From Ferruginibacter sp. (lineage in GTDB: Bacteria; Bacteroidota; Bacteroidia; Chitinophagales; Chitinophagaceae): a stretch of 64,000 nt of DNA. This document shows, one piece after another, positions 45,098 to 54,072 of the stretch (position 1 is the first letter of the stretch; each line of letters opens with the position of its first letter). The DNA lies in contig NZ_JAQBNR010000011.1 of the NCBI RefSeq assembly GCF_028288465.1, positions 1 to 64,000 on the forward strand, given 5' to 3'. The notes beneath the pieces were generated by a model. The model worked only from the letters and a program-made list of their open reading frames with translations, was not told the origin of the DNA and ran no database searches. Made by a program: the position numbers and the translations under genes.

Positions 45098-45492
45098 TTG
45101 ATAAGGCAGATACACAAAAAGGATAATTTTTAAATTTATATTAGCAATATGGTCAAAAGCAGGCAACTCAAACAACCTCCCTTTGTCTTAAAAACTTGTA
45201 TAAGTATATTGTAAAAATTAAACAGGTTTTAAAATCAGTTTCCGCTATTTGTACTATCTTGTTTTATAGTATTTATTTCTTTTAATGCTCCCGTATTTTG
45301 TTAAAATATTTTAACGGTAATTTTTTAAAAAGCAGGGATTTTATCTTGCGGATTGTACCGGAAAAGTAGCTTTTAATCACTAACCAATGAGTAACAACCA
45401 ATCACCGCTGTTATCCCTATTTTTAAAAAAAGTTGACCTTTACAAGAATATATCGTTAGTTTTGCGATAGTTTACTACGCAACTATTGATAT
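45098..45492. other. AT-rich intergenic region upstream of the MarR gene
   Basis: Nearly 400 bp without a gene. The right end carries the MarR promoter and inverted repeats; the rest (45130-45430) is AT-rich and shows no clear feature beyond a TTTAAATTTATATTAGCA stretch similar to one at 43840. Confidence 0.35.
45433..45486 (+). promoter_or_regulatory. Promoter and probable operator of the MarR-family gene
   Basis: TTG (45433-45435), 21-nt spacer and TAGTTTTG (45457-45464) fit the promoter consensus. Overlapping it are inverted repeats TATCG / CGATA (45451-45469) and ATAGTT / AACTAT (45467-45486), placed where a MarR dimer would block transcription. Confidence 0.5.
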
Positions 45493-45933
45493 ATGGACTG
45501 TAAAGAAATGCCGGATACGCTTGGTTTTATGATTGTTCACACGGGTAAACTGTTGTTGAAAACAATCAATGGAGCCTTTTCCGGTATCACAAAAGATATC
45601 ACCTTTGAGCAATTAGGGGTGTTATATTATTTGTCACGCAGCACAACCAAAGAAATGATACAGCAGGATATTGCCACGGTGATGGACAAAACTAAATCTG
45701 CAATATTGCGGTCCATTGACATTTTGGAAGAAAAAGGATTTGTGAAAAGATTACCGGTAGCAGGAGACAGGAGGAAAAATGTAATTGAGCTAACCTCAAC
45801 AGGAAAATCAATCATTGATATTATGCACGGAAAGTTTTTGGGGCAGGACGGAATTTTAAAGGAAGGAATCAGCGAAAAAGACGTGGAAACCTGTATGGAC
45901 GTACTCGCAAAAATTCAGGAAAAGTGTAAGTAG
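45493..45933 (+). CDS. MarR-family transcriptional regulator
   Basis: A 146-residue winged-helix regulator. The helix-turn-helix and wing are visible at TKEMIQQDIATVMDKTKSAILRSIDILEEKGFVKRLPVAGDRRKN (about 51-98), with the wing Asp-Arg pair (GDRRKN). Terminal helices would form the dimer interface, where MarR proteins usually bind a small ligand. Palindromic sequences overlap its own promoter, so autoregulation is likely. It is 75 bp upstream of the serine palmitoyltransferase gene and is the obvious candidate regulator of the sphingolipid operon. Confidence 0.92.
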   Translation: MDCKEMPDTLGFMIVHTGKLLLKTINGAFSGITKDITFEQLGVLYYLSRSTTKEMIQQDIATVMDKTKSAILRSIDILEEKGFVKRLPVAGDRRKNVIELTSTGKSIIDIMHGKFLGQDGILKEGISEKDVETCMDVLAKIQEKCK

Positions 45934-46008
45934 CAGTCTGATAAAAATGAAAAAGTACCAATATTTTTTGTAATTATATCGCTTAAGGAAACATTTTAAA
46001 ACACTGCA

Positions 46009-47220
46009 ATGACTAATAAAACCTTGCTAGAGAAAGTATCCGCTTTCAAAACTGCTGAAAATTTAAAAGCAGCTGACATTTATCCTTTTTTCAGGCCACT
46101 GGAGAGTGACCAGGACACTGAAGTAATTATTGCCGGTAAACGGGTGCTTATGTTTGGCTCAAACAGTTACCTTGGTTTAACCAATCATGCAGCTGTAAAA
46201 GATGCAGGAAAAAAAGCCATTGATAAATATGGCAGTGGCTGCGCCGGCTCCAGGTTTTTAAATGGAACACTCGATTTACATATTGAACTGGAAGAAGCAT
46301 TGGCCCAGTTTGTTGGCAAAGAAGCGGCACTGGTTTTTAGTACCGGTTACCAGGTAAATGTAGGCGTACTTTCTGCTTTAGGAGGAAGAACAGATTATAT
46401 ATTTTCAGACGAATTAAACCATGCCTGCATTATCGACGGCGCCCGTTTATCTTTTTCTAAATTGTATAAATATGGCCATTCTGATATGGCGCATCTTGAA
46501 AAATTATTGAGCAATGTGCCTTATGAAGCATTTAAAATAATTGCTACAGATGGGGTATTCAGCATGGAAGGCGACATCTCTAAACTGGACGAAATTGCTG
46601 CCCTCGCTAAAAAATACAATGCGTCAATTTTCCTGGATGATGCACATTCTCTCGGTGTTCTCGGACCTGCTGGACAGGGAACTGCCGCTCACTACAACAT
46701 CACGCATAATGTCGATCTTATAATGGGAACATTCAGTAAATCGCTGGCTTCTATCGGTGGTTTTATTGCAGCTGACAAAGTGATTATTGAATACCTGAAA
46801 CACCATGCCCGCTCTTTAATTTTCAGCGCGAGCATTACACCGGCAGCCACCGCAAGTGCTTTAGCTGCATTGACTGTATTAAAAAATGAGCCGCAGAGAA
46901 TTGAAAAATTATGGGCCAATACCAACTATGCACTGGATGCTTTTAAGAAGGCTGGTTTTGACATCGGCTTATCCGAATCACCTATCATTCCAATTTTTGT
47001 AAGAGATAATGAGAAAACTTTCTTAATGGCGAAAATGCTGATGGACGAAGGCATTTTTGTAAACCCTGTAGTTTCTCCTGCGGTTAGCAGTGACTCATCT
47101 ATGATCCGGTTTTCATTAATGGCTACGCATTCCTTTAAACAAATTGATTATGCGGTAGAGAAAATCAAAAAGGTTTCTTACAAATTGAAAGTGCCTTTAC
47201 TAAAAGTAAAAAGAGCATGA
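46009..47220 (+). CDS. spt: Serine palmitoyltransferase (alpha-oxoamine synthase family)
   Basis: A 403-residue PLP enzyme. It is an alpha-oxoamine synthase: His138 (DELNHACIIDG) stacks on PLP, Asp210/Asp211 and His213 lie in FLDDAHSLG, and Lys244 in GTFSKSLASIGGF forms the Schiff base. The family includes KBL and BioF, but the downstream genes (GNAT-type acyltransferase and SDR-like reductase, both overlapping by 4 bp) match the bacterial ceramide pathway, so condensation of serine with an acyl-CoA or acyl-ACP to 3-keto-sphinganine is the best call. It is the first gene of the long lipid operon. Confidence 0.9.
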   Translation: MTNKTLLEKVSAFKTAENLKAADIYPFFRPLESDQDTEVIIAGKRVLMFGSNSYLGLTNHAAVKDAGKKAIDKYGSGCAGSRFLNGTLDLHIELEEALAQFVGKEAALVFSTGYQVNVGVLSALGGRTDYIFSDELNHACIIDGARLSFSKLYKYGHSDMAHLEKLLSNVPYEAFKIIATDGVFSMEGDISKLDEIAALAKKYNASIFLDDAHSLGVLGPAGQGTAAHYNITHNVDLIMGTFSKSLASIGGFIAADKVIIEYLKHHARSLIFSASITPAATASALAALTVLKNEPQRIEKLWANTNYALDAFKKAGFDIGLSESPIIPIFVRDNEKTFLMAKMLMDEGIFVNPVVSPAVSSDSSMIRFSLMATHSFKQIDYAVEKIKKVSYKLKVPLLKVKRA

Positions 47221-48338
47221 TTGAAATAAAGAAGGTCGAAAGCAAAAAGCAGTTGGCTGCTTTTGTAGATTTTCCGCATGAGTTATACCGGGGCGATAAA
47301 AATTATGTTCCCGAACTGCACATTGCACAGCGGGACATTCTCACACCTGGCAAACATCCTTTTCACGATCATTCATCCATGCAGCTTTTCCTGGCTTACA
47401 AAAACGGAGTGCTAACAGGGCGTATTGCAGCTATTTTGAATAACAATCACAATAAATTCAATAATGTAAGTGAAGGATTTTTTGGTTTTTACGATCTGTA
47501 CAATGATCCCGAAGTATCAAAAAAATTATTGAGCGAAGCAGAAAAATGGCTCGTTGCAAATGGTGCAACTAAAATGATCGGGCCTGTTAATCCATCTACA
47601 AATGAAACTGCGGGTTTACTCGTTGAGGGATATGATTCTCCTGCAGTTGCTATGATGACTTATAATAAGCCGTACTATCTCGATTTACTGACTGCAGAAG
47701 GGTTTACAAAAAACATAGATCTCTTAGCATATGATTTGCCCACAAACGTCGTAGACAAAAAGTCAATTAAGTTAAAAGAATTACTGGCTCAAAGGCTGAA
47801 GGATAGAAATATTACCGTTAGAAATATTAACCTTAAAAATTTTGATACCGAGGTAAAAAATATTTTAAAAGTATACAATGCAGCCTGGCAGGAAAACACC
47901 GGTTTTGTACCTATGACGGACGATGAATTCAGGTACCTGGCAAAAGATTTGAAACTGATACTGGACAAGGATTTTGCTTTTGTTGCTGAGTATGAAGGAA
48001 AGGCAATCGGATTTGCCCTGGCAATTCCAGACATTAACCAGGTATTGATTAAAATAAAAAATGGCCGGTTATTGCCCACTGGTATTTTTAAATTATTGTT
48101 TGGTAAAAAGAAAATAGATTATGTAAGGGTGATAGCTCTGGGCGTGAATAAGGAATACAGAAGGGTTGGAATTGAAGCTTTTTTTTACTCAGAAATCATT
48201 CAGCGTGCAATAGATAAAAAAATAAAAGGTGGCGAAGCGTCCTGGATTTTGGAGAACAACGAAATGATGAATAACGGGCTGTTAAAAATGAACGCCAGGG
48301 TGTACAAGCGGTACAGAATTCTTGAAAAAGCAATATGA
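47217..48338 (+). CDS. GNAT-fold N-acyltransferase, probable bacterial ceramide synthase
   Basis: A 373-residue protein with two GNAT-like halves. The N-terminal half has HELYRGDKNYVPELHIAQRD; the C-terminal half has the acyl-CoA-binding GVNKEYRRVGIEAFFYSEI, the Q/RxxGxG/A equivalent. Proteins of this type form ceramide by N-acylation of the sphingoid base in bacteria and are unrelated to eukaryotic ceramide synthase. Its gene overlaps spt by 4 bp (ATGA) and the reductase gene by 4 bp, so the three are translationally coupled. Named by context and family; the acyl donor (CoA or ACP) is not visible. Confidence 0.82.
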   Translation: MIEIKKVESKKQLAAFVDFPHELYRGDKNYVPELHIAQRDILTPGKHPFHDHSSMQLFLAYKNGVLTGRIAAILNNNHNKFNNVSEGFFGFYDLYNDPEVSKKLLSEAEKWLVANGATKMIGPVNPSTNETAGLLVEGYDSPAVAMMTYNKPYYLDLLTAEGFTKNIDLLAYDLPTNVVDKKSIKLKELLAQRLKDRNITVRNINLKNFDTEVKNILKVYNAAWQENTGFVPMTDDEFRYLAKDLKLILDKDFAFVAEYEGKAIGFALAIPDINQVLIKIKNGRLLPTGIFKLLFGKKKIDYVRVIALGVNKEYRRVGIEAFFYSEIIQRAIDKKIKGGEASWILENNEMMNNGLLKMNARVYKRYRILEKAI

Positions 48339-49318
48339 TTGAAAACGTCCTGATAACAGGTGCCAGTGGTTTTTTAGGGTATCATTTAATAGTAGCGGCA
48401 CTTGAAAAGAATCTGTCAGTGTATGCTGCGGTAAGAAAGAACAGCAGGATTGATCACCTGAAAGCATTGCCGGTTAAATATGTCTTTCTAGATTACAATG
48501 ATGTTGAGGATATGGCTGAAATCCTTGCTGACAACAACATTCATTATATAATTCATGCCGCTGGTGTAACAAAAGCTGTTAAGCAGCAGCATTACAATGA
48601 TATCAACGCAGGTAATTCGGTCAACCTGGCCAGGGCGGCAGAAATCAGCAAAGTACATTTTAAAAAAATGGTATTTATCAGCAGCCTTGCTGCGGCTGGC
48701 CCGGCAACTGATTTGGCTGATACTATTACAGAACAAAAAGAACCAAGGCCGGTTACTGCATATGGAAGAAGCAAGTTGTTAGCTGAGAATGAACTGTCAA
48801 AATTGAACATACCACTTGTTACCTTGCGGCCGACAGCTGTTTATGGTCCGGGTGATAAAGATATTTTTATAATGCTGAAAACTGTTAGCAGGGGCATGGA
48901 TCCTTACATGGGACGGATTGCTCAGCAACTTAGTTTTGTTCATGCAGCAGATGTGGCAACAGTAGCAGTGCAGTCTCTGTTTTGTGATGCGAAAGGTGTT
49001 TATAATATTACGGATGGCAATAAGTACGGCAGGTATGAATTTGCAGATATCACAAAAAAAATATTAAATAAAAAGGCATTGCGGTTTCATATACCAATGC
49101 CTTTAATAAAAGTATTGGCTTATTTTTTGGAAACTGCCAACGGCTGGATAAACAAGCCTGCGGTAATTAACAGGGAAAAATTGCACGAACTGGCGGCTGC
49201 TAACTGGTATTGTGATATTAGTAAAGCAAGAGAAGATTTAAACTTTAAACCAAAATTCAGTCTTACAAACGGATTACAAAATAGCATAGACTGGTATAAA
49301 AAAAACAGGTTGTTGTGA
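48335..49318 (+). CDS. NAD-dependent epimerase/dehydratase family reductase, probable ceramide-pathway reductase
   Basis: A 327-residue extended short-chain dehydrogenase. The nucleotide-binding GASGFLGYHL lies at residues 9-18, HAAGVTK at 74-80, and the catalytic Tyr143-x3-Lys147 in TAYGRSKLLAE, with Ser in FISSLAAAG. Homologues placed next to spt and the GNAT acyltransferase reduce the 3-keto group of the sphingoid base or of the N-acylated product in Caulobacter and Bacteroides. The gene is coupled to the acyltransferase by a 4-bp overlap, and a 64-bp gap separates it from pgpA. Confidence 0.85.
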   Translation: MIENVLITGASGFLGYHLIVAALEKNLSVYAAVRKNSRIDHLKALPVKYVFLDYNDVEDMAEILADNNIHYIIHAAGVTKAVKQQHYNDINAGNSVNLARAAEISKVHFKKMVFISSLAAAGPATDLADTITEQKEPRPVTAYGRSKLLAENELSKLNIPLVTLRPTAVYGPGDKDIFIMLKTVSRGMDPYMGRIAQQLSFVHAADVATVAVQSLFCDAKGVYNITDGNKYGRYEFADITKKILNKKALRFHIPMPLIKVLAYFLETANGWINKPAVINREKLHELAAANWYCDISKAREDLNFKPKFSLTNGLQNSIDWYKKNRLL

Positions 49319-49382
49319 AAGGAATTTGGAGTGGATTTTTAAATAGAACAGCTGATTGCCGTAAGCTTGTTGAAAGACTGTA

Positions 49383-49838
49383 ATGAAGATTTATAAAACA
49401 ATAGCATCTGTACTGGGCATAGGTTACGTAGGTAAGGGAGGCGGTACAATTGCGGCTTTGTTATATTGTATTATATGGTTATTGCTGCCTGCCGCCTATA
49501 CAGATTCAGTCTGGCAGATGGTAATAACCATTTTTATTATTGTGGCGGGTGTTATATGCGGCAACGAAGTAGATGCGGTTTGGGGAAAAGACAGCAGTAA
49601 GGTGGTGATAGATGAAGTAGCCGGGATGGCCATTGCTTTATTATTTGTGCCACATAAACCGGCGTACGCTTTTATTGCACTTATGCTTTTCAGGTTTTTT
49701 GATATTGTGAAACCGCTTGGCATAAAATACCTGGAAAAGTGGCCCGGGGGTTGGGGCGTAATGGCGGATGATATACTGGCGGGCATTTATGCTCTGATAC
49801 TTATTCAACTGCTGTTGCAAATTCAATATTTTTTGTAA
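49383..49838 (+). CDS. PgpA-like phosphatidylglycerophosphatase (lipid phosphatase)
   Basis: A 151-residue integral membrane phosphatase of the PgpA family. Motifs are complete: GYVGKGGGTIAALL near the start, the metal-binding KDSSKVVIDEVAGM (about 69-82), the LFRFFDIVKP segment and the KWPGGWGVMADDILAGI segment. PgpA removes phosphate from phosphatidylglycerophosphate. Because a CDP-alcohol phosphatidyltransferase and ceramide genes share the operon, it may instead dephosphorylate phosphatidylinositol-phosphate on the way to an inositol lipid. The TAATG junction overlaps the next gene by 1 bp. Confidence 0.9.
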   Translation: MKIYKTIASVLGIGYVGKGGGTIAALLYCIIWLLLPAAYTDSVWQMVITIFIIVAGVICGNEVDAVWGKDSSKVVIDEVAGMAIALLFVPHKPAYAFIALMLFRFFDIVKPLGIKYLEKWPGGWGVMADDILAGIYALILIQLLLQIQYFL

Positions 49839-50218
49839 TGAAAACATTTCTAAAAGTAAATGTGGCTTCTTTAACTGCCAGTTTTTGCGATTACCTTGTT
49901 ACCATTTTGCTGGTTAAGTTTTTATCTGCAGATCCTTTAATGGCGGGCGTTACGGGAACTGTTGTTGGAGGATTTGTAAATTTTTTCATTGGCAGGCATT
50001 GGGTTTTTAAGGTACGCGACCACTCAATGGGATTACAAGGCAGAAGATACCTTATAACATGGACGGGAAATTTATTTTTAAATACCGCCGGATTATATGT
50101 GCTGATTAAGCTGTTTAAAATTCAATATATAATTGCGAAAGTCACTGTTTCAATTATTGTGGCCTTTACATACAATTACCACATTCAGAAAAGGTATGTG
50201 TTTAAAAACAAGGGATGA
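49838..50218 (+). CDS. GtrA-like small membrane protein
   Basis: A 126-residue protein with four hydrophobic segments and the GtrA signature: FLKVNVASLTASFCDYLVT at the start and NFFIGRHWVFKV in the middle, ending in a basic tail (KRYVFKNKG). GtrA-family proteins are thought to flip or carry polyprenyl-linked sugars across the membrane. In this operon it may move a lipid-linked precursor or help the lipid itself cross the inner membrane. It overlaps the genes on both sides by 1 and 4 bp. Confidence 0.88.
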   Translation: MKTFLKVNVASLTASFCDYLVTILLVKFLSADPLMAGVTGTVVGGFVNFFIGRHWVFKVRDHSMGLQGRRYLITWTGNLFLNTAGLYVLIKLFKIQYIIAKVTVSIIVAFTYNYHIQKRYVFKNKG

Positions 50219-52770
50219 AAATTAAAAATTGCCGGACGAAGCTGGGTGTGTTATTTTTTTTAATGCTGATGTGTGCCATTACAGTAACTGCCCAAACTTC
50301 GGTTAAAGGTTTTATAAGAGATGCTGTTACCCAGGAGCCGCTTGCATTTGTAAGTGTTTATTTCCAGGGAGGCAACGGCGTGACCAGTAATGACGACGGC
50401 AGCTACTCTATATCATCCAATAATGGCAGGTATACAGCGCTTGTATTTTCTTACACCGGTTACAAAAAAATAACAAAAAAAATTGTCCCGGGTACAGAGC
50501 AAACAATCAATATTGATCTGGAGACTACCAATTCTTTAAGCACGGTTGTTATAAAAGCAAAACGTGGTAAGTACAGAAATAAAAACAATCCTGCGGTAGA
50601 GTTAATTGATAAGGTAATTGCAAATAAAGAGAAAAACAGGATAACAGCATACGACTATGTGCAGTACCAGCAATATGAGAAGCTTGGTCTTTCTTTGACA
50701 AATAAGCCGGAAAAAATAATGAATAACCGGTTGTTTAAAAACTATAAGTTTATTCTTGAAAATGTAGATACTACAACGCTTGAAGGCAAAGCGTTGGTGC
50801 CTGTATACCTGGAAGAAAAGCTGGCTCAAAACTATTACAGAAAAAATCCGCTTAAAAACAAGTCTTACATACTGGCATCCAAAAAAGTGAATTATGGAGA
50901 TTTAATTGATGATAAGGGGATCACCTCTTACCTTAAAAGATTGTATGCCGACATCAATATCTATGATAATAATATTGTTGTTTTAACTTCGCAATTCCTG
51001 AGCCCCATTGCTGATATGGCGCCAACATTTTACCGTTTTTTTATTACCGATACAGTTGAAAACGATGGTATCAAACTCATCAGACTAAACTTTATGCCCC
51101 GCAATACTACTGATCTTTTATTCAGGGGGGTAATGTATGTAACACTCGACGGCAATTATGGCGTGCAAAAAATTAATTTATCCGTCAGTAAAAAAGCAAA
51201 TCTTAACTGGGCAAGAGAATTAAAAATTGACCAGAATTTTGAAAAGAATCCTGCAGATGGAAGGTATCATGTAATAAAGAGCAGTATGAAGGCTGAGTTT
51301 GCGCTACGGCAAAATTCAGCTTCCGGTATACTTGGTGAAAGAACGGTATCATTTAAAAATTTTGAAATTAATAAACCAGCTGCAGACACTACATATACAG
51401 GCAGTGATGAGGTGATAGTAAATACCCCCGGAAGTGAAAGCGACAGTTTCTGGATATCCAGCAGGCACCAGCAATTATCTAATGTAGAAGCAAAAGTGTA
51501 TTCCAATATCGACAGTCTAAAAAACATGAAGTCGTTTAAGAATACACTCAAAATTGCCACCTTGCTTTTTTCGGGCTGGATTAAATTTGGTCCGATTCAG
51601 ATCGGCAATACAAATACTTTTTACAGCTTTAATTCGCTGGAAGGTTTCAGGGCTAAGGTAGGTGGCCGTACCACCACTGATTTTAGCAAAAGGTTTTACC
51701 TGGAAGGTTATGGCGGCTATGGTTTTAAAGATAAGAAATACAAATACCTGCTTGCCGGTGCTTATTCTTTCAATGCCAAATCAATTTACACCTACCCGCT
51801 TAATTATGTAAAGTTTACCCGCCAGTATGAAACAGCTTTGCCCGGTCAGGAATTGGTTTTTGCACCGGAAGATAATTTTTTACTGTCTTTTAAAAGAGGT
51901 ACAACTGATAAATGGTTTTACCAAAGCAGCTATAAGCTGGAGTATGTGCACGAATTTGGTAAAAACTTTACATATAAAATCCGCTACCAAAATTTAAAAC
52001 AAACGCCGGCCGGCTCATTAGTTTTTGAAAAGCCTGCCAATATGGGATTAGATACTATACAAAACATTACCACTTCAGAATTTACTGCGGAATTAAGGTG
52101 GGCGCCGAATGAACAATTTTACCAGGGCATCAATTTCCGTACGCCTATCCGGAACAAATTTCCCATTTTTACACTGCGGTTACAAGATGGGATAAAAGGC
52201 TTTTTAAAGGGTCAGTATAATTACCAGCAGCTAACACTTGCCATTGCTAAACGATGTTATTTATCCCAGCTGGGTTATCTCGATGTAACGCTGGAAGGCG
52301 GTCATATTTTTGGGCAGGTGCCTTTTCCTTTGCTGGATATTCATCGTGCCAATCAAAGTTATGCCTATCAGCTGAATGCATATAACCTGATGAATTTTAT
52401 GGAATTTGTAAGTGATAATTATGCAGCCGTTAATACTGATTTGTATTTAAATGGTTTTATTTTTAATAAGATTCCATTACTAAAAAAATTGAAACTGAGA
52501 GAAGTGGGTAGCTTTAAAATATTGTATGGTGGCTTAAGGGATGAAAATAATCCTGCAAAAAACCAGGATGTATATAATTTCCCAAAAGCCGGGCCATTGG
52601 GGGTTCCAACAACTTATTCATTAAGCAGGGCTCCGTATATGGAAGCAAGTGTAGGCATTGCAAATATTTTTAAGTTTTTACGGGTTGATCTTGTAAAAAG
52701 ATTCGCCTACCTTGATCACCCCGACATTTCAACCTGGGGAATAAGAACGAGGGTTAAGTTTGATTTTTAA
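50215..52770 (+). CDS. DUF5686 family outer-membrane protein with CarboxypepD_reg-like domain
   Basis: An 851-residue exported protein (signal ending ITVTAQ). A carboxypeptidase-regulatory-like domain spans about 28-115 (VKGFIRDAVTQEPLAFVSVY), followed by the DUF5686 region with ELIDKVIANKEKN near 140 and an outer-membrane barrel in the second half, ending in RVKFDF with terminal Phe as in barrel proteins. Function unknown; relatives are common in Bacteroidota. Its position inside a lipid-synthesis operon, coupled by a 4-bp overlap to gtrA, hints that it helps deliver or organise the product lipid at the outer membrane. Confidence 0.85.
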   Translation: MKIKNCRTKLGVLFFLMLMCAITVTAQTSVKGFIRDAVTQEPLAFVSVYFQGGNGVTSNDDGSYSISSNNGRYTALVFSYTGYKKITKKIVPGTEQTINIDLETTNSLSTVVIKAKRGKYRNKNNPAVELIDKVIANKEKNRITAYDYVQYQQYEKLGLSLTNKPEKIMNNRLFKNYKFILENVDTTTLEGKALVPVYLEEKLAQNYYRKNPLKNKSYILASKKVNYGDLIDDKGITSYLKRLYADINIYDNNIVVLTSQFLSPIADMAPTFYRFFITDTVENDGIKLIRLNFMPRNTTDLLFRGVMYVTLDGNYGVQKINLSVSKKANLNWARELKIDQNFEKNPADGRYHVIKSSMKAEFALRQNSASGILGERTVSFKNFEINKPAADTTYTGSDEVIVNTPGSESDSFWISSRHQQLSNVEAKVYSNIDSLKNMKSFKNTLKIATLLFSGWIKFGPIQIGNTNTFYSFNSLEGFRAKVGGRTTTDFSKRFYLEGYGGYGFKDKKYKYLLAGAYSFNAKSIYTYPLNYVKFTRQYETALPGQELVFAPEDNFLLSFKRGTTDKWFYQSSYKLEYVHEFGKNFTYKIRYQNLKQTPAGSLVFEKPANMGLDTIQNITTSEFTAELRWAPNEQFYQGINFRTPIRNKFPIFTLRLQDGIKGFLKGQYNYQQLTLAIAKRCYLSQLGYLDVTLEGGHIFGQVPFPLLDIHRANQSYAYQLNAYNLMNFMEFVSDNYAAVNTDLYLNGFIFNKIPLLKKLKLREVGSFKILYGGLRDENNPAKNQDVYNFPKAGPLGVPTTYSLSRAPYMEASVGIANIFKFLRVDLVKRFAYLDHPDISTWGIRTRVKFDF

Positions 52771-52788
52771 TCATTAAAAGTTGAAAGT

Positions 52789-53499
52789 ATGGAAGATACT
52801 TTAGTAAGAGACAAGCTGCAAAAAGGAATTTATAAAGTAATTAATCCACTGGTAAGGGGATTGATAAAAATTGGATTTACGCCAAACCTGGTAACAGTTA
52901 CCGGGCTTGTATTAAATATTATGGTGGCGATTGTATTTATAAAAGGCGCCGAACAGGGTAACCGCGGTGATCTTTCCTACGTGGGTTGGGCTGGCGCATT
53001 GATTTTATTTGCCGGGCTGTTTGATATGCTCGACGGCCAGGTAGCCAGGTTGGGAAATATGAGTTCGTCTTTCGGCGCTTTGTTCGACTCAGTGTTAGAC
53101 AGGTACAGCGAATTAATTATGTTTTTAGGTATTTGTTATTACCTGGTGTCGCATCACTATTTTATAAGTTCACTAGCTGCATTTATTGCCATGATAGGCT
53201 CTATGATGGTAAGCTATATCCGGGCACGAAGTGAAGGGTTGGGTATTCAGAACAGCGGAGGGTTAATGCAAAGGCCGGAAAGGGTGATTCTTTTGGCTTT
53301 ATCTGCCATTGCATGTGGCATTACCGGTCACTTTATTGGGGGGAATTATAAATACTATGTGCCTGGCATTTCTTTTCATGTATTTGAAACGATGACGATT
53401 TTTACCCTGCCAATAGCAGTAATGGCAGTATTAACTAATATAACAGCAATTAAAAGACTAAGGAATGCAAAAAAGGCATTGGAGGCTAAAGGCCGGTAA
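52789..53499 (+). CDS. CDP-alcohol phosphatidyltransferase (PI-phosphate/PG-phosphate synthase type)
   Basis: A 236-residue membrane enzyme. The complete CDP-OH-P motif is present: D-x2-DG-x2-AR-x8-G-x3-D-x3-D in FDMLDGQVARLGNMSSSFGA followed by LFDSVLD, at about residues 79-106. The family transfers a polar alcohol to CDP-diacylglycerol. Sequence reading cannot separate glycerol-phosphate from inositol-phosphate as acceptor, but the operon (ceramide genes, PgpA-like phosphatase, DUF4833 and an Aur1-like enzyme) favours phosphatidylinositol-phosphate synthase. No inositol-phosphate synthase gene is in the window. Confidence 0.9.
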   Translation: MEDTLVRDKLQKGIYKVINPLVRGLIKIGFTPNLVTVTGLVLNIMVAIVFIKGAEQGNRGDLSYVGWAGALILFAGLFDMLDGQVARLGNMSSSFGALFDSVLDRYSELIMFLGICYYLVSHHYFISSLAAFIAMIGSMMVSYIRARSEGLGIQNSGGLMQRPERVILLALSAIACGITGHFIGGNYKYYVPGISFHVFETMTIFTLPIAVMAVLTNITAIKRLRNAKKALEAKGR

Positions 53500-53509
53500 A
53501 CGAAAATTT

Positions 53510-54049
53510 ATGAATTTAAAAAGATTATTTTTTATTGTAATTCTATTCATTGGTGAGCTTGTATTTAACTTTGCATTAGCGCAGGAAAAAGTTTTTCCTG
53601 TGCCGGAAGGCAATGCTAAACAGTTGTTTTTTTTGCAACGCACCCCTAATACCAATACCATAGTATGTGAATTAAATTATAAAGACGGAACGGTAGATAA
53701 AGAAGATCCCATTCGTGTTTTCTGGATACGCTACCAGGAAAAAGGGCAAATAGAAGACCTGAGTTATATACAAAGGAAATTCGCCTATGGGGTAAAGTCA
53801 AAAGCAATTGGTGAAAATAAGTACGAACTTAATTTTGTATCGTACAAAAAATACAAAATGTACCTGATGCTGTCGGCCGATAATCAATATCATGTGTTCA
53901 CTACCATCAATAAAAAGCCTGCGATACTAACACGTATTTATGTTGCTATCAAGGGCGGCTCATTTTGGTCACCCAATGTGGAGTATGTTGAAGTGAGCGG
54001 AGTTGATCCGGCAACGCATTCACCGGTAACAGAGCGGTTAAAAATTTAA
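53510..54049 (+). CDS. DUF4833 exported protein
   Basis: A 179-residue protein from ATG 53510; the open frame reaches back into the previous gene but the signal peptide MNLKRLFFIVILFIGE...ALAQ fixes the start. The DUF4833 body has FFLQRTPNTNTIVCELNYKD, DPIRVFWIRYQEKGQIEDLS and the end segment WSPNVEYVEVSGVDPATHSP. Function unknown. Its recurrent association with inositol-lipid genes in Bacteroidota suggests a periplasmic role in lipid maturation or transport. Confidence 0.82.
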   Translation: MNLKRLFFIVILFIGELVFNFALAQEKVFPVPEGNAKQLFFLQRTPNTNTIVCELNYKDGTVDKEDPIRVFWIRYQEKGQIEDLSYIQRKFAYGVKSKAIGENKYELNFVSYKKYKMYLMLSADNQYHVFTTINKKPAILTRIYVAIKGGSFWSPNVEYVEVSGVDPATHSPVTERLKI

Positions 54050-54072
54050 TTCTACCATTTAAATTGACAGCA

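Noticed and set aside
46009..47220. BioF (8-amino-7-oxononanoate synthase) or KBL for the alpha-oxoamine synthase
   Set aside because: No biotin or threonine-degradation genes are near; the coupled ceramide-type genes favour serine palmitoyltransferase.
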